A DNA stretch of 64,000 bases from Purpureocillium takamizusanense (taxonomy: Eukaryota > Ascomycota > Sordariomycetes > Hypocreales > Ophiocordycipitaceae): positions 2,011,501 to 2,075,500 of the forward strand of contig NC_063074.1 of assembly GCF_022605165.1 (NCBI RefSeq), given 5' to 3'. The position numbers and the translations under genes are program-made. Under the pieces are notes generated by a model. That model ran no database searches. It saw nothing but the letters and a program-made list of their open reading frames with translations, and was not told where the DNA came from. Numbering within the stretch: the first letter of the stretch is position 1; the number at the start of each line of letters is the position of its first letter. Shown in pieces: positions 46,528 through 57,016 of this stretch.

Positions 46528-48888
46528 TACGGTACCATTCACCTCCCGGAGCAGTTCTCAACTAGACGGGCCACGGATTGTCGGTTGAGCAGAGCCCGCT
46601 ACCAACTGGAACACACCGCGAAACCACGAAAGATGCACAAGCAGGTCCGTCTCCACTGCCTGACGTGCCCGACTGGACGTGCCTAATAGGGTACCCATGG
46701 AGGATGGAGGTCAACAACTACTAGCAACGCTTCAAATTGGTCCGTTACACGCAGTTCTCTATGTCTTGACAGAGAAAAGCAGCTGCAAGTTCCTCGTACC
46801 CACCCAAAGCAACAAGAGCCCCAACTTGCCCCAAAGCACCTGGCCCATGCAGGTGGAACAACCTTTGACCCCTCTCCAATTCCGGGGATCCATAGCCAAC
46901 ATCTCTCCCCCAACTGACAGCGATTGCAGCAGAAGCCAAGCCGCCGTTGTCGAGGCAGAGCTGCCAGCCAAAGGAGCATGGGACACGTTGCAGAGGCTGC
47001 AAACTTCGGAGCCAGAAACGCCATCATGCACCACAATACCGACGGAAGACATTGCCATTGCCAGGGGTCTATGCCCTTCAAGATGCGTAAAGAACTGCGT
47101 TCTGGCCCGTCCATGCTCCATGCCCCGGCCATACTTGCTGAATTGTTGGTACCATGATACTCCTATCTGTTCGGTCATGTCCGCATGTTGCAGGGACCCC
47201 CTCTCAAGCGTCGACCTGGGTTCATCCTACGACGGCAGATGGACAGCCACCACGTCCTACCTACCATCGCTTCATCATGCACAAACTTTGCCATTTAAGC
47301 ACAACCCGAGGAAGCGGGGAAGCGAGTCGTCCAAATACTCCAGTCCTGTCCGAGGGCGCGACTCGTTTCCTCACCGAGTCGGGGGCAAAACGACGACTCA
47401 ACCTACCATGACGTTTGGTCCATAGACCTGTCACCGGTTCAAGGTGCCTCGGGTGGTTCGGGCTCCGAACAGAGCACATGCGTTCAACTGCCAACCGTTT
47501 TATTCGGCCCAGTCGCCGATCGTTGAGGCTGTCTGTTGGCCGCATGCACTGGAACCAACGACGGTGCACCCACCATCTTATGACGAACATTCCCCGAGCG
47601 GCGGAACGCTTCCGCGTTGTCAAGACTCAAAACGCTGCGTATACTGTACTTCGTGCCTACCATTGCCAACTTGCTCGTCGTCGCCGCCATCGCCTCTACA
47701 ACATTGCGTGCGCCAGCGAGTGTTGAGGCTCGTCTCGAAGTCCATTCAGACGCTGCCTCCTCCACTCATTGAGACTACCCCATGTACACAGACTGATGAC
47801 TGTCGCACATATGAATCAGTGCTAGCCCCCCCCCCTCCCCCCCTCCGCTTGGCCTTCTCGAAGCACACTCCAGCGCTAATAATGAGCCGCCCCCGGTCCG
47901 CACAGTGGTGGCGGCAAACCCCTGCTGGTCAGCCAGCCAACAAACGTGGAAACGCGCCCGGACTATCGGCCAACTTGGGCGACTGTTCCGCACTGAGTGC
48001 GTGTACGACGAGGCAGTAAGCCGGGCAACTTCGAGTTGTCCAGACCTCCTTGACTGCGAAGCGGAAGGCTCAGGGCGGGATGGTCGGCCGGCACGTCCTT
48101 GATCTTCGCTGCAAGTCTACGCTACCGTCTCGTTTTGTGACTGAAGACCTCATTGCCCACATGGCGCAACGTTGGCTCGCGCTCTCACTCTGCGGCCGCT
48201 CGTGACTGCAGACTTCTGCTCTGGGCACAACTTGTACACGGCTGCATGTTTCAACAGGTACTGTAACAGTAATGTCGTGGTCAAGTTTGGCTTTCCGGAC
48301 GTGAATGCCAACTTGCAGGTTGGTTGACCCGGAGGGAAAGTTTCCCAACGCACAATTCGACGGCGGGCTGGTCCTGCTCGACAACAACACCACTGCGACT
48401 TTTCGTCTTCTTGTCTCACCCCCTTGGGTGCGCATCCCATCGGTTTGGCTTTTGGTCTATCCTGGAGCCGTGCGGTAGTGTGTCCCCGACCGCCTTGTCA
48501 CTCGTTACTTGACCCGCATACCGCTGTGCTCATGCTCCGCCAGCAGAGGACGAGAGAGACTTCCTCGTCACGAGGCTATATTCGTTGGGAGCCCTACCGT
48601 CGCTCATGGGTGATAGAATCGTGGGCTTGCCTTGACCAGCCATCAGCGCGCCGGCCACATGGCGGCGATGGTCGGGCGTCCAGGCTCACAACGGCAAAGC
48701 CAATCTCATCGCGGATCGGACAGCCCTGTTCCCCGCCACGAGCCAACCTCTCCGCGCACTGAGACGGACCGTCAGCTCATGGTGCCATCCCATCGAACCT
48801 ACTGCGAGGAGGGGCAAGGGTCAGCGGATCACACAGGCCCTATTGTTATTAGTATAACCCCGCTGCCGTCGATATGATACGGCGGCTG

Positions 48889-48910
48889 GCACGAAGTACG
48901 TACTTCGTGC
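48889..48910. repeat. Perfect 22-base palindrome nested in a wider inverted repeat
   Basis: Arm GCACGAAGTAC with its exact reverse complement GTACTTCGTGC and no spacer. Outside it, ATGATAC on the left is mirrored by GTATCAT on the right, giving an imperfect hairpin of about 55 bases overall. Confidence 0.9.
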
Positions 48911-50333
48911 GTACGTATCATGGGCCGCTCCGGCCAGAGCCTGAGGGCCGACTCCTTATTTGGACATGACTGCCTCCCGGCTTCATTTCCCAACAAGCCC
49001 GTTTCTCAGCGATTCTGTCAAAGCCGGTTGCACCCCCTGCCCGCAAGGCAGTGAGTGCCTGGCCGCAGGATGGCGAGCGAACCAGGCGACGCAGGCCCGC
49101 CGGTGCCAGCAGGTCAGACGACCCGCTCTCTTGCCGCACCTACGGGCGTTGTGCGTGATTTCCCATTGACAAGTGCGCCTCCATCCCAAGCAGAAATCCT
49201 GCTTCTTTAGGTACGTACATATGTACATGTGCACCGGGGTTTGTTGACGTGTTGCCTCGCGCGCAGCCGAACCCAGCCCGTTTAGCCTCTCCTGAGCGGC
49301 CTGCATTTTCTCGGCCCCCACCGTGACGACCAGGATACGTAACTACTCGCCTGCTGTCGCAATCCTTCTTGTTCAGAGGCGCCGCTGGGCCCTTGTTGAC
49401 AGTCACTTTCTTTCTCATCCATCCAAAGAGATCCATGGAGAGACGGCAGGCCCATGCGACTCGGTCATAAAGGGATAAGAACTACGAAATGCGTATGATG
49501 GATATGCCGGCATAAGGCGGCTGCGTGTGACTGAGACAACATGGCTCGGTGTCATCCAACGAGGCGTCGTAACAGTCGGCAAGGCAAATGAGAACGAGAG
49601 GCGCCGGACGGTTGCAGGCGATCAAACAGGATACTGGACTGCGCAGAATCGACTCAGGCCTGCCAGGCGGGCACTGCGTCATGCATGCAGTTGCTCTGTC
49701 TTGGGTGGGCATCGCTTAGCACGCCCTCGTCCACTCACATGATGCAGCGGGATGAGGTGGGGGATGCCGTTGGCAAACCGATACGGGGTCTTGACCCTGC
49801 TCGGCGCCGTTTCCTGCAGATTTGGTGGCATGCGAAGCAATGCAAGCTCCTCGAGTCCAGACCCTACTAATACGCACTATGGCTGACCGCCCTTGATTCA
49901 TGGATGATAAGGTCAACTTGTCGACTTCGATCTGGACGTCTTGCTGGGCGAGCGCCCCAGGGACCACCAGTTCCCAAGAACATGCTAGGTAGTATGTCGT
50001 TGCTCAGCAAAGTACTGCTCATGTCCCGAGATCGCACGCTCTTTGTGTTTGAGTTTGTATGAGACGTGTGTCGATGCATGTGCTTCATAGATTAGAATTC
50101 TACATGTCCCAATGGCCGCGGCGGCGTTCACCGGCACCCAACAGGGCTCACATCCCATGTATGTCTGACTTTCACATTATAAGAGTCTGACGGCAAACAG
50201 TCCCACTCTGCCTGGACTCGACGCGGCTTCGGAAAGACTGGAAGAGACGCGGACGCGGCAATAAGGTGTATATTGAGGCACAGTCTGATGACGACAGTTC
50301 ATGTCGTCTCGTAGAGCTGCTTTCGTGTTTCAT

Positions 50334-51200
50334 TCACGGCCACAACTCCGTCACCTTCCAGCTATCCGAGCCGTCCTCGTCCTCCAGCTTGTAGTTCCAT
50401 CTCCGGCCATTTTCCGGGTCCGACAGGTCCACCCGGTCGACCTCGTCAGGGACAATCACCACGACGCGGAAGTTGCGCCTCGCCACCTCGTCCTCGAGGT
50501 CCTCCACCCGCTGGCCCGGACCCAGGCCCTGGCCGGGCTCCTGGCTGCGCGGCGTCCCCGGCGGCGGGTTCCGAAACGTTCCTCGCATGAGCGGGCCCAG
50601 GTTGCCGAAGTGCGCCGTCACCTCGCGGCTCCAGCTCCAGGGACCGGCCGTGCCGCCGTTGACGCGCCGCATGTGCGGCTCCAGCGCGGCTCGCACCGGG
50701 GCCCCCGTCTCCGAGTCGATGTCCGGCCCGAGAACGTAGGCTCGGCCCCGGAGGCGCCACTGCGTCCGGTCCTCCTCGGCCCAGAAGACACCCTCGACGA
50801 GGCCGCCGCCGCCAGACTGGTAGGTTCCGCCGCGTCCCCCATCGCTCCCTGCCGCCGCCGTCGACTCCCCCTCCAGCTCGGGCATCTTGTCCATGCGAGC
50901 GTCCGTCGTGAAAGTGGGCAGATGCGACGTGAACGTGTCCGGGTTCCGCTCCGCGGGGTTCTTGGGGTTCACGCTGAGCGCCGCCCACAAGCCGCGGAAG
51001 ACGACGGTGCGGACCCGGGGCGCGGCGGCAACGTGCTGCGACGACAACGGCGATGTTGTTGATGGTGATGATGATGCTGATGATGAGGCGCGGTCGACCT
51101 GGCGCAGGGAGCTGAGGGCGAAGACGGGCGACTCCATGCGCTGGATGTGGGACAAGAAGGTCGCCCGCCAGGGGGGATCGGCTGGCACGGGGCTGCCCAT
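50334..51200 (-). CDS. FMN-binding split-barrel protein, Alr4036/PPOX family
   Basis: Single exon, 288 residues from the ATG at 51200. The open frame extends 56 codons further upstream, but the GSPVPADPPWRATF start matches the beginning of the family domain, so I chose it. Pyridoxamine-phosphate-oxidase-like flavin proteins of this type (yeast YLR456W-like) have an unknown substrate. Motifs are WRATFLSHIQRMESPVFALSS, RVRTVVFRGLWA, TDARMDKMPEL, VEGVFWAEEDRTQWRLRGRA and WSWSREVTAHFGNLGP. The C-terminal block NFRVVVIVPDEVDRVDL ends with WKVTELWP, which fits the C-terminal flavin-contact region of PPOX enzymes. Low-complexity Ser/Asp and Gly inserts separate the strands. Confidence 0.85.
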   Translation of the reverse strand: MGSPVPADPPWRATFLSHIQRMESPVFALSSLRQVDRASSSASSSPSTTSPLSSQHVAAAPRVRTVVFRGLWAALSVNPKNPAERNPDTFTSHLPTFTTDARMDKMPELEGESTAAAGSDGGRGGTYQSGGGGLVEGVFWAEEDRTQWRLRGRAYVLGPDIDSETGAPVRAALEPHMRRVNGGTAGPWSWSREVTAHFGNLGPLMRGTFRNPPPGTPRSQEPGQGLGPGQRVEDLEDEVARRNFRVVVIVPDEVDRVDLSDPENGRRWNYKLEDEDGSDSWKVTELWP

Positions 51201-52728
51201 GGCGTGATGATGGCGTCCGCGGATGTGGTTGAGTGTCTGCGTTGTGCGACGGACCGCTGCGCTCTGTGCGTTCATGGAGTAACAGAGCTGACGGAGTCGG
51301 TGAGTGTCAAATTTAAGGTGCTTGCCATAGGGTGGTGTTGAGGTGAAGTCATCATGAATGCGACCCACTCACTACCGGGCGGCTGTGCTTGGTCTATGAT
51401 TCATGACCCCGTACCTACTTGATACCAGCCTGCGGGCTCACTATTCAAATCACCAAATTCAACCGGCATGGCTCGTGAGTACCAATACCCCAATACTACA
51501 TCAAATCCAGGAATTGGGCGTAGTTATCGACGCATGGTGTCCTTGACGGCCTTCAACCATGACACCCACTTCCTCGTACCCTATACTTTGCAATGAGCAT
51601 CGCGAACCGACCCGCATGCTGGTTCTGACGGGTAGCCAACAAAGGGCCCAGAAGTACGCCGTTCAACCTCGTCGGCTCTCTAGCTCGAATATTTGATTCC
51701 TTGAAATTTATCACGAAAGAAAGTTAAAAGGAGTGCTGGGCTGGGGGAAGAGCCATAATGCCTCCTTTGTACTTGCAACATGCCTAGTCACCGTGGCTGC
51801 GGCATGGCGTGCTAGTAATTGCCGGCACGTCCGTGTCAGTTCGACTTCGCCGTTCTTCTGGTCGATTTACTTGGTATTAATTCCTGTAGTCGTACTCGGT
51901 TAGAGAGCATCGAGGCAGTGAAGGAGGGTTCGTGCCTTTCACCATGCACGTGGCAAACCTGTCGTGGTCTCGGGCTTCCCAATGAGCACCGCATACGATC
52001 GGCCGCCTATTTCCCCAACATGGCCGCAGCGTAACTAACGTAGTTACTGGCCACCACTGAAGCGGTCGATACAATACTTCGTACACCCTGCCATCAATTC
52101 TCTACATTGAGCGGTCGGTCACAGCAGTGACGTATGTAGGCAAATAAGGGTGAAATCGGCAAGCGGGCAGTGGCGCAGCCGGTGATTGCCGTTGAACTCG
52201 CCGTTGAGCAAGCCCGAACCTAAAGGCCGTCGTCTACTTTATCAAGAGCGCCGGAGCGCAAATGCGCTGTTCGAACGTGCGATAGCTTAGTCACAAAGCG
52301 GCTCAGCGATTTGTTCGACATGATCTGACTCGGTATTCGATTACAGACAGATGGCCCGGCAGGTCAGGAGGAGCGGGCTTCTTGGAATATTTTAAGTTGG
52401 TATTTAGTATTGGGCGACGGGACCCATGGAACGCCTGGGGCCGTTCGACGAGGCTGGATCGGGCTGGGCCGTGGCACGGCAACTAGGCAAAAGAAGATGG
52501 TTAACTTCGGGCTAGCCGGCAACGGGGCTCGACGTCGCGGTCTGGATGTCGCCGTCGACGGTGCATCAAAAGGCCCGGTGGCGAATGTTCCGGTGGCGTA
52601 AACCGTGTGCCCTCTCGGTGTCAGCTCTCGGTCGTGTGCAGATATGCATGCCGGCGCCGCGACGACAACAGCAAAGCGCCGAACGCGGGGGAGGCCACAC
52701 GATGATGCATGGGTGTCGTCTGGGACTT

Positions 52729-52750
52729 GTGTGTGTGTGTGTGTGTGTGC
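52729..52750 (+). repeat. TG dinucleotide microsatellite
   Basis: About eleven uninterrupted TG units upstream of the Zn2Cys6 regulator gene. Confidence 0.9.
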
Positions 52751-52888
52751 TCACCTCGCGGAGGAGACGGGCGGCTGTCGTTGAGATAGACTACTGGAAT
52801 ACTAGGCAAAAAGTTGCATGGTCTGGCAGCACGCTCGAGACTCTCGCGCCTCTCGTATGGTATGAATTATTGCTGCTCCCGTCATATC

Positions 52889-52891
<3 letters not shown>

Positions 52892-52919
<28 letters not shown>
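52892..52919 (+). repeat. GCT trinucleotide repeat
   Basis: Nine uninterrupted GCT units, about 440 bases upstream of the regulator ATG; likely length-variable. Confidence 0.9.
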
Positions 52920-53362
52920 TTCGACAGCGGGGCCTCGGCGCTCGCCTTTGAGGTACCAATAGGTGTGGTGGGCAAGAGCGACCGACCGACGGTGACGGTG
53001 GTGGTGCTTGCTTGCTTGCGCTCGATCTGGGCCGGCCTGTCAGCACTCAGTTTCTCGCCCACCCCATCCATCGCCAGGCGTCTTATTTCCAGCTCCCCTC
53101 ATCCCCCGGCTTTCCCCTCATCCCCCGTTTTCTGAACCTGACATTGCCTTATTTTCCATCGTTATTCCCAGCGCCCAAAGCCGTCACCTCCGCCCTGCGC
53201 CGCCATTATTCCCGGCGCGCATCGTGCATCTTTCGCGACACGGGCTGCTGGATACCGAGAGCGCACGGCGTCTCACCTGTCGGCCCCGTCGTCCGAGACA
53301 AGGACGCGCGCGCGCATTTGCATTGCGACCAAATTTCCCAGACGCCCCGAGCGGAGCCGCCC

Positions 53363-55850
53363 ATGGACGTGCCGTTGCTGCATCACCCGCACAGCTACCA
53401 GCAGCAGCAGCAGCAGCACCACCACCACCACCACCACCACCACCACCACACCACCACCAGCGGCGGCACCCCCACCGCCGCCGCCGGTGCTGCTGCTGCC
53501 GGCTCTTCTGCTGCCGCTGGTGGCCCATCCACCGCCGGCGCCGGCGCCGGCGCCGCCGTCCTCACGCCGAATTCGGCCACCTCGCCCTCGACGACTATTC
53601 CGTCGCCTGCCTCGGCCTCGTACCCCCGCTCACAGGACGGCGGCAGATACGACTATGGTGTCGACTCGGGCCAAGAAGGCCCAGTACCCGCTGACGGGCC
53701 GCCCAAGAAGAAGCAGAAGCGCAACAAACCCACATTGTCCTGCCACGAGTGCGTCGAGCGCAAGACCAAGGTAACAAACAAGCCTTTACTGAAGCCTACC
53801 CCCTACCTCCTGTTGTCACTCGACACTGCTCTATGATGCCGACTTGGGGAAGGGGCTGCGCCTTGGCAGTCCCTTGCCGATCCCCGCCCCTGACGTGTTG
53901 CAAATTCCGTATCGACGTTGAGTGCATAGAGCAGCCAGACTGCCCGGAGACTCGTCTGGCTGCCGCTGAAATATGGCAGATTGTGATCAACCGAATCTGT
54001 TGAAATCGAGGCTGACGTAGATATCTCATAGTGCGATAGGGGGCGGCCACATTGCCTAGCTTGTGAGTGTCGCTTTGGCACAGCATTTTGAATCGCAGTC
54101 TGTGCGCTTACAATCCGGTGCAGGCATCAAAAGGCAGACGGAATGTCGATATGCTCACGTTGCGAATCTGCTCGAGTAAGCGCCCCTGATGAGACCTGTA
54201 GGCATGTCCGATACTGACACGCCGTTACCAGAGAGACCTCGAGGTCGGTGGCCAATGGCCGTCGCATGACGAAACCGCCCAAGAAGAAGCCTGTGGCAGA
54301 TGGCAAGTTGTCAATTCCAAACATTGCCGACAGGGGCGCCATCGTTGATCATGATGCATCGTCGCGCGGTGCTGTTGCGCTTTCCCTCGGACTTCTGTCA
54401 CACGTACCGTATTCAGTAACAGGAGCCAGCAACGTTTTCGGTATTGGGTCCGAGCATCCATTCGCAAACTATTGGACATGCGAAGGGGGCCTTCCCGAGG
54501 TCATTTCGGTTTTGCCCGACAAGATACAGGCCGACATCTTGTTGGCACGTTATTTCGAGTGCGTCGACCCGGTGTACCCAATGATCCACCGGCAAACGTT
54601 TTACGCCGACTACGAGCACTTTTGGCAGTTGAACGCGCCGGAGAGGAACAAGACAGATGCCGCCTTTGTCGGCCTCATTTTCGTCATGCTTGCTCTCGGC
54701 ACTCAGTTTGTGACATCGACGTCGCCTAAAGAGCGCAAGCAGACGGCGGAGTTCTACGCTTCAGCCAGCAATCAGGCCTTGCGCATGTCCTCATACTTGA
54801 GCACAGCGTCACTTAGCTCCATTCAGGCCATGGTCCTTCTGACGTACTTCCTCATCAATGACAACCATGCGTCGGATGGCTGGGCCTTCGCCGGAATCCT
54901 CATTCGGCAAGCATACGCGATGGGGCTGCACCGGGATCCCAACATAGGTACGTCTCTCTCATCGCGCCCTGTCATGCGTATTTGGGTCTGACCGATACCA
55001 GTGACGCCCAACGCAAACCCGTTCGAGAAGCAGCAGAGGAGGAAAGTGTGGCAGGCCGTTCTCTTGCAGGACACGTTTCTCACCGTGTTACTGTCCCTTC
55101 CACCATCAGCAACACACACCGATGTGTCGGTGGAGGATTTGTTGGACGACAGTGCCTCCATTGCCAGTAGTGACCCGATGGATACGGCGTATATCCGGGG
55201 CTCATGGATGCTGGCGAATCTGGTGCAGGAAACAATCTGTTCACCACGATCGCTAGACCTTCCCATATGTGCAACGGCGAGGCACAAGTCGAAACTTGTC
55301 GCCGACTTCCGTGCAGTGTACAGATCGTTCCCTGACGTTTTCCGGTCCTGGGACGCGTACAGCCTGACGAGACTTGCAGCGACCAACAAGCGAATCATCC
55401 GGCAAACTCTGTTCCTGACCAGCAACTACTTCCACAACCTCATGTTGGTTCACGCGTCTGAATGCCCGGACGTGCCTGTCAATGTGCGGGGGACGCTGGA
55501 GGCGGCGCATGATGCCATAAGTGCATTCTTCTTGCTTTTCAGTCTTCTGGAGTCGGAGGCGCGCGTCTGGTGGGTGTTCCAGCACCGCGCATTCCTCGAA
55601 GCGCTGTGCATCGGCAACGTCTTGCGTGAGGTAACCAGGGAACCCAGAGGCAAGGACCTTCTTTTGCGGGATCCACTGTTTGTGAGAGCAAAGGCGGACA
55701 TCTGTGAGTACTACGTGTCGCTTGAGTCACGGCCGTGAGATGACGCTGACGACATCGACAGCGCGTATGATACAGATAATGCAACTGATGGACGAAGAGG
55801 GTGGTGTCAGTCTAACAAGGGTCAGCCTGCTAAGCGAGTATTTGGAGTGA
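53363..55850 (+). CDS. Zn(II)2Cys6 fungal transcription factor
   Basis: Exons 53363-53770, 54032-54062, 54124-54175, 54232-54947, 55002-55703 and 55762-55850; 665 residues. The N-terminus has poly-Gln and poly-His runs (about 13-29), then Ala/Gly/Ser-rich sequence and a basic stretch PPKKKQKRNKP. The zinc cluster is split over three exons: cysteines at about 127, 130, 137, 144, 147 and 154 with spacing CX2CX6CX6CX2CX6C, which only appears after splicing. The middle domain (about 230-500) matches the fungal regulatory domain: LLARYFECVDPVYPMIHRQTF, AMGLHRDPN, RRKVWQAVLLQDTFL. The last short exon adds RMIQIMQLMDEEGG and a stop. The target genes are not inferable; no metabolic cluster lies beside it. 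The ATG could be preceded by an upstream in-frame start, but none has good context. Confidence 0.87.
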
Positions 55851-57016
55851 TGTCGAGAGTTGATCGTCGTGGCATATATCGGGACAGGTACTGAAGCGAA
55901 TAATTGATGGGGCCGCGGCGCACTTGGCGCTTGAACAAACCAACAGTTCGGGCGCTGGCCCAGCGGAGGGACTGTTTGGTACTTGGGCCAAAGCACCTTT
56001 TTAGCATGAAAATGCATGGGAGTTGCGATGCGGCCCGAGATACCGCAGGGGACAACCGGGCCTGGTCAAGGTGACCAGGATGGGGCACCATACAACTCTG
56101 TCGGCTGGACAGGACAGGCAAGAGGCGATTGTCGGCGAGTATTGGCCAGTTGTTGTTTGCGAGGGCGCGAGGGTCTTTGCTCCACGAAGACGTCAGTCAG
56201 TGACCTACCTTTGTTTTTGCTTGAGGTGGCTGAGGGAGGAGGCCTCGTCAGCCCCGGGGCGCTAATTGGCCTAAACATGCGGCTCAATTCACTATCTAGG
56301 CTAGGAGGAGGCTTCGCCGAGCAGGCCCCAGCTACCGATGGCATTGTGGCTCGCGGCTGAGCCCGTTGTTTGGCTCCCGGATTTTGACCGTGTGATGCAC
56401 AACAAAAGTCCCCATGTTCATGGACGGCCGAGACGGAGGGTCGCTTTTGAGCCTCACCCTCGGCGCGAGGCACGAGATTCATAGAATAGAACGAGATACT
56501 TGATATGTAAAGACTTGGCTACCTAGAGAGCGAGTCCACAGCACGGGGATCGATTCGACGACTGGAAAAGCCGCCCGCAATCGTTTATCAGGTCTTTGGG
56601 GGGACGGCCGCTCTATTTCTTTTGCTACAGTATGCTCTCTGCACAGGAAGGAACATACGAGGGTGACTGCCTGACGAGTGGACGTGTGGAGCGGAGAGTC
56701 AGGTTGCGCTCATTTTAGTGGTTGCGGCAGTCGTGGCAGTTCCTTGACACTTTATTACAGGGATGCATCGGGACGTTCGTTCCCTCCCACGTAAGGTAAG
56801 GTACGAAGTACTAAACACTAACACCTGACGCACACGCAATCCCCTTTACAACCCTTGCAGGCAGCCGCCTCGCTCCCTCTTTCTGTCCTGTTCTCTTCCA
56901 CATTCCACCCAGACTGATTCTGAGCCCAGGCGGGCTGTACGTTGCACTGGCCTTGCTGGGCAGGCCTCTTCACAAAACGTCGGCTCTTTGAAGGCCGAAA
57001 CCGTCGTCAGATCGCG
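55851..57016. other. Intergenic between two plus-strand genes
   Basis: 1.17 kb: 3' flank of the regulator and promoter of the membrane-protein gene. One GTACGAAGTAC word at about 56801. Nothing else recognised. Confidence 0.5.

Larger units (their letters stand above)
43861..50333. other. Gene-poor stretch of 6.5 kb
   Basis: No gene that I can support, although many short open frames exist. It contains GGTAC/CCTA-rich clusters near 44740-44940 and 46190-46450, a CAT trinucleotide tract at 46478-46527, and a 22-base palindrome at 48889-48910. Base composition is not AT-rich, so it does not look like a heavily RIP-mutated repeat. No transposase, reverse transcriptase or terminal repeats recognised. 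Confidence 0.5.
51201..53362. other. Intergenic: promoters of the PPOX and Zn2Cys6 genes
   Basis: 2.16 kb between divergent genes. Contains a TG microsatellite (52729-52750) and a GCT repeat (52892-52919), then a CT-rich stretch from about 53040 that is probably the 5' UTR of the regulator. One GTACGAAGTAT word (reverse) at about 52072. No gene supported. Confidence 0.5.

Noticed and set aside
46679..47425. 248-codon plus-strand open frame in the gene-poor stretch
   Set aside because: Random-looking composition, starts without a good ATG context, contradicting frames of similar quality overlap it on the minus strand.
49140..49436. Minus-strand frame beginning MDLFGWMRKK, recalling the start of some ESCRT-III proteins
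   Set aside because: Similarity ends after about ten residues, no charged helices follow, and no splice path continues the frame into a family match.
51201..51368. Upstream extension of the PPOX frame by 56 codons
   Set aside because: The family domain begins right after the ATG at 51200; the extension is unlike relatives and lies in likely 5' UTR.
52165..52240. TGGCGCAGCCGGTG resembling a tRNA A box
   Set aside because: No B box (GGTTCRANNCC) at the right distance and no cloverleaf could be folded by eye.
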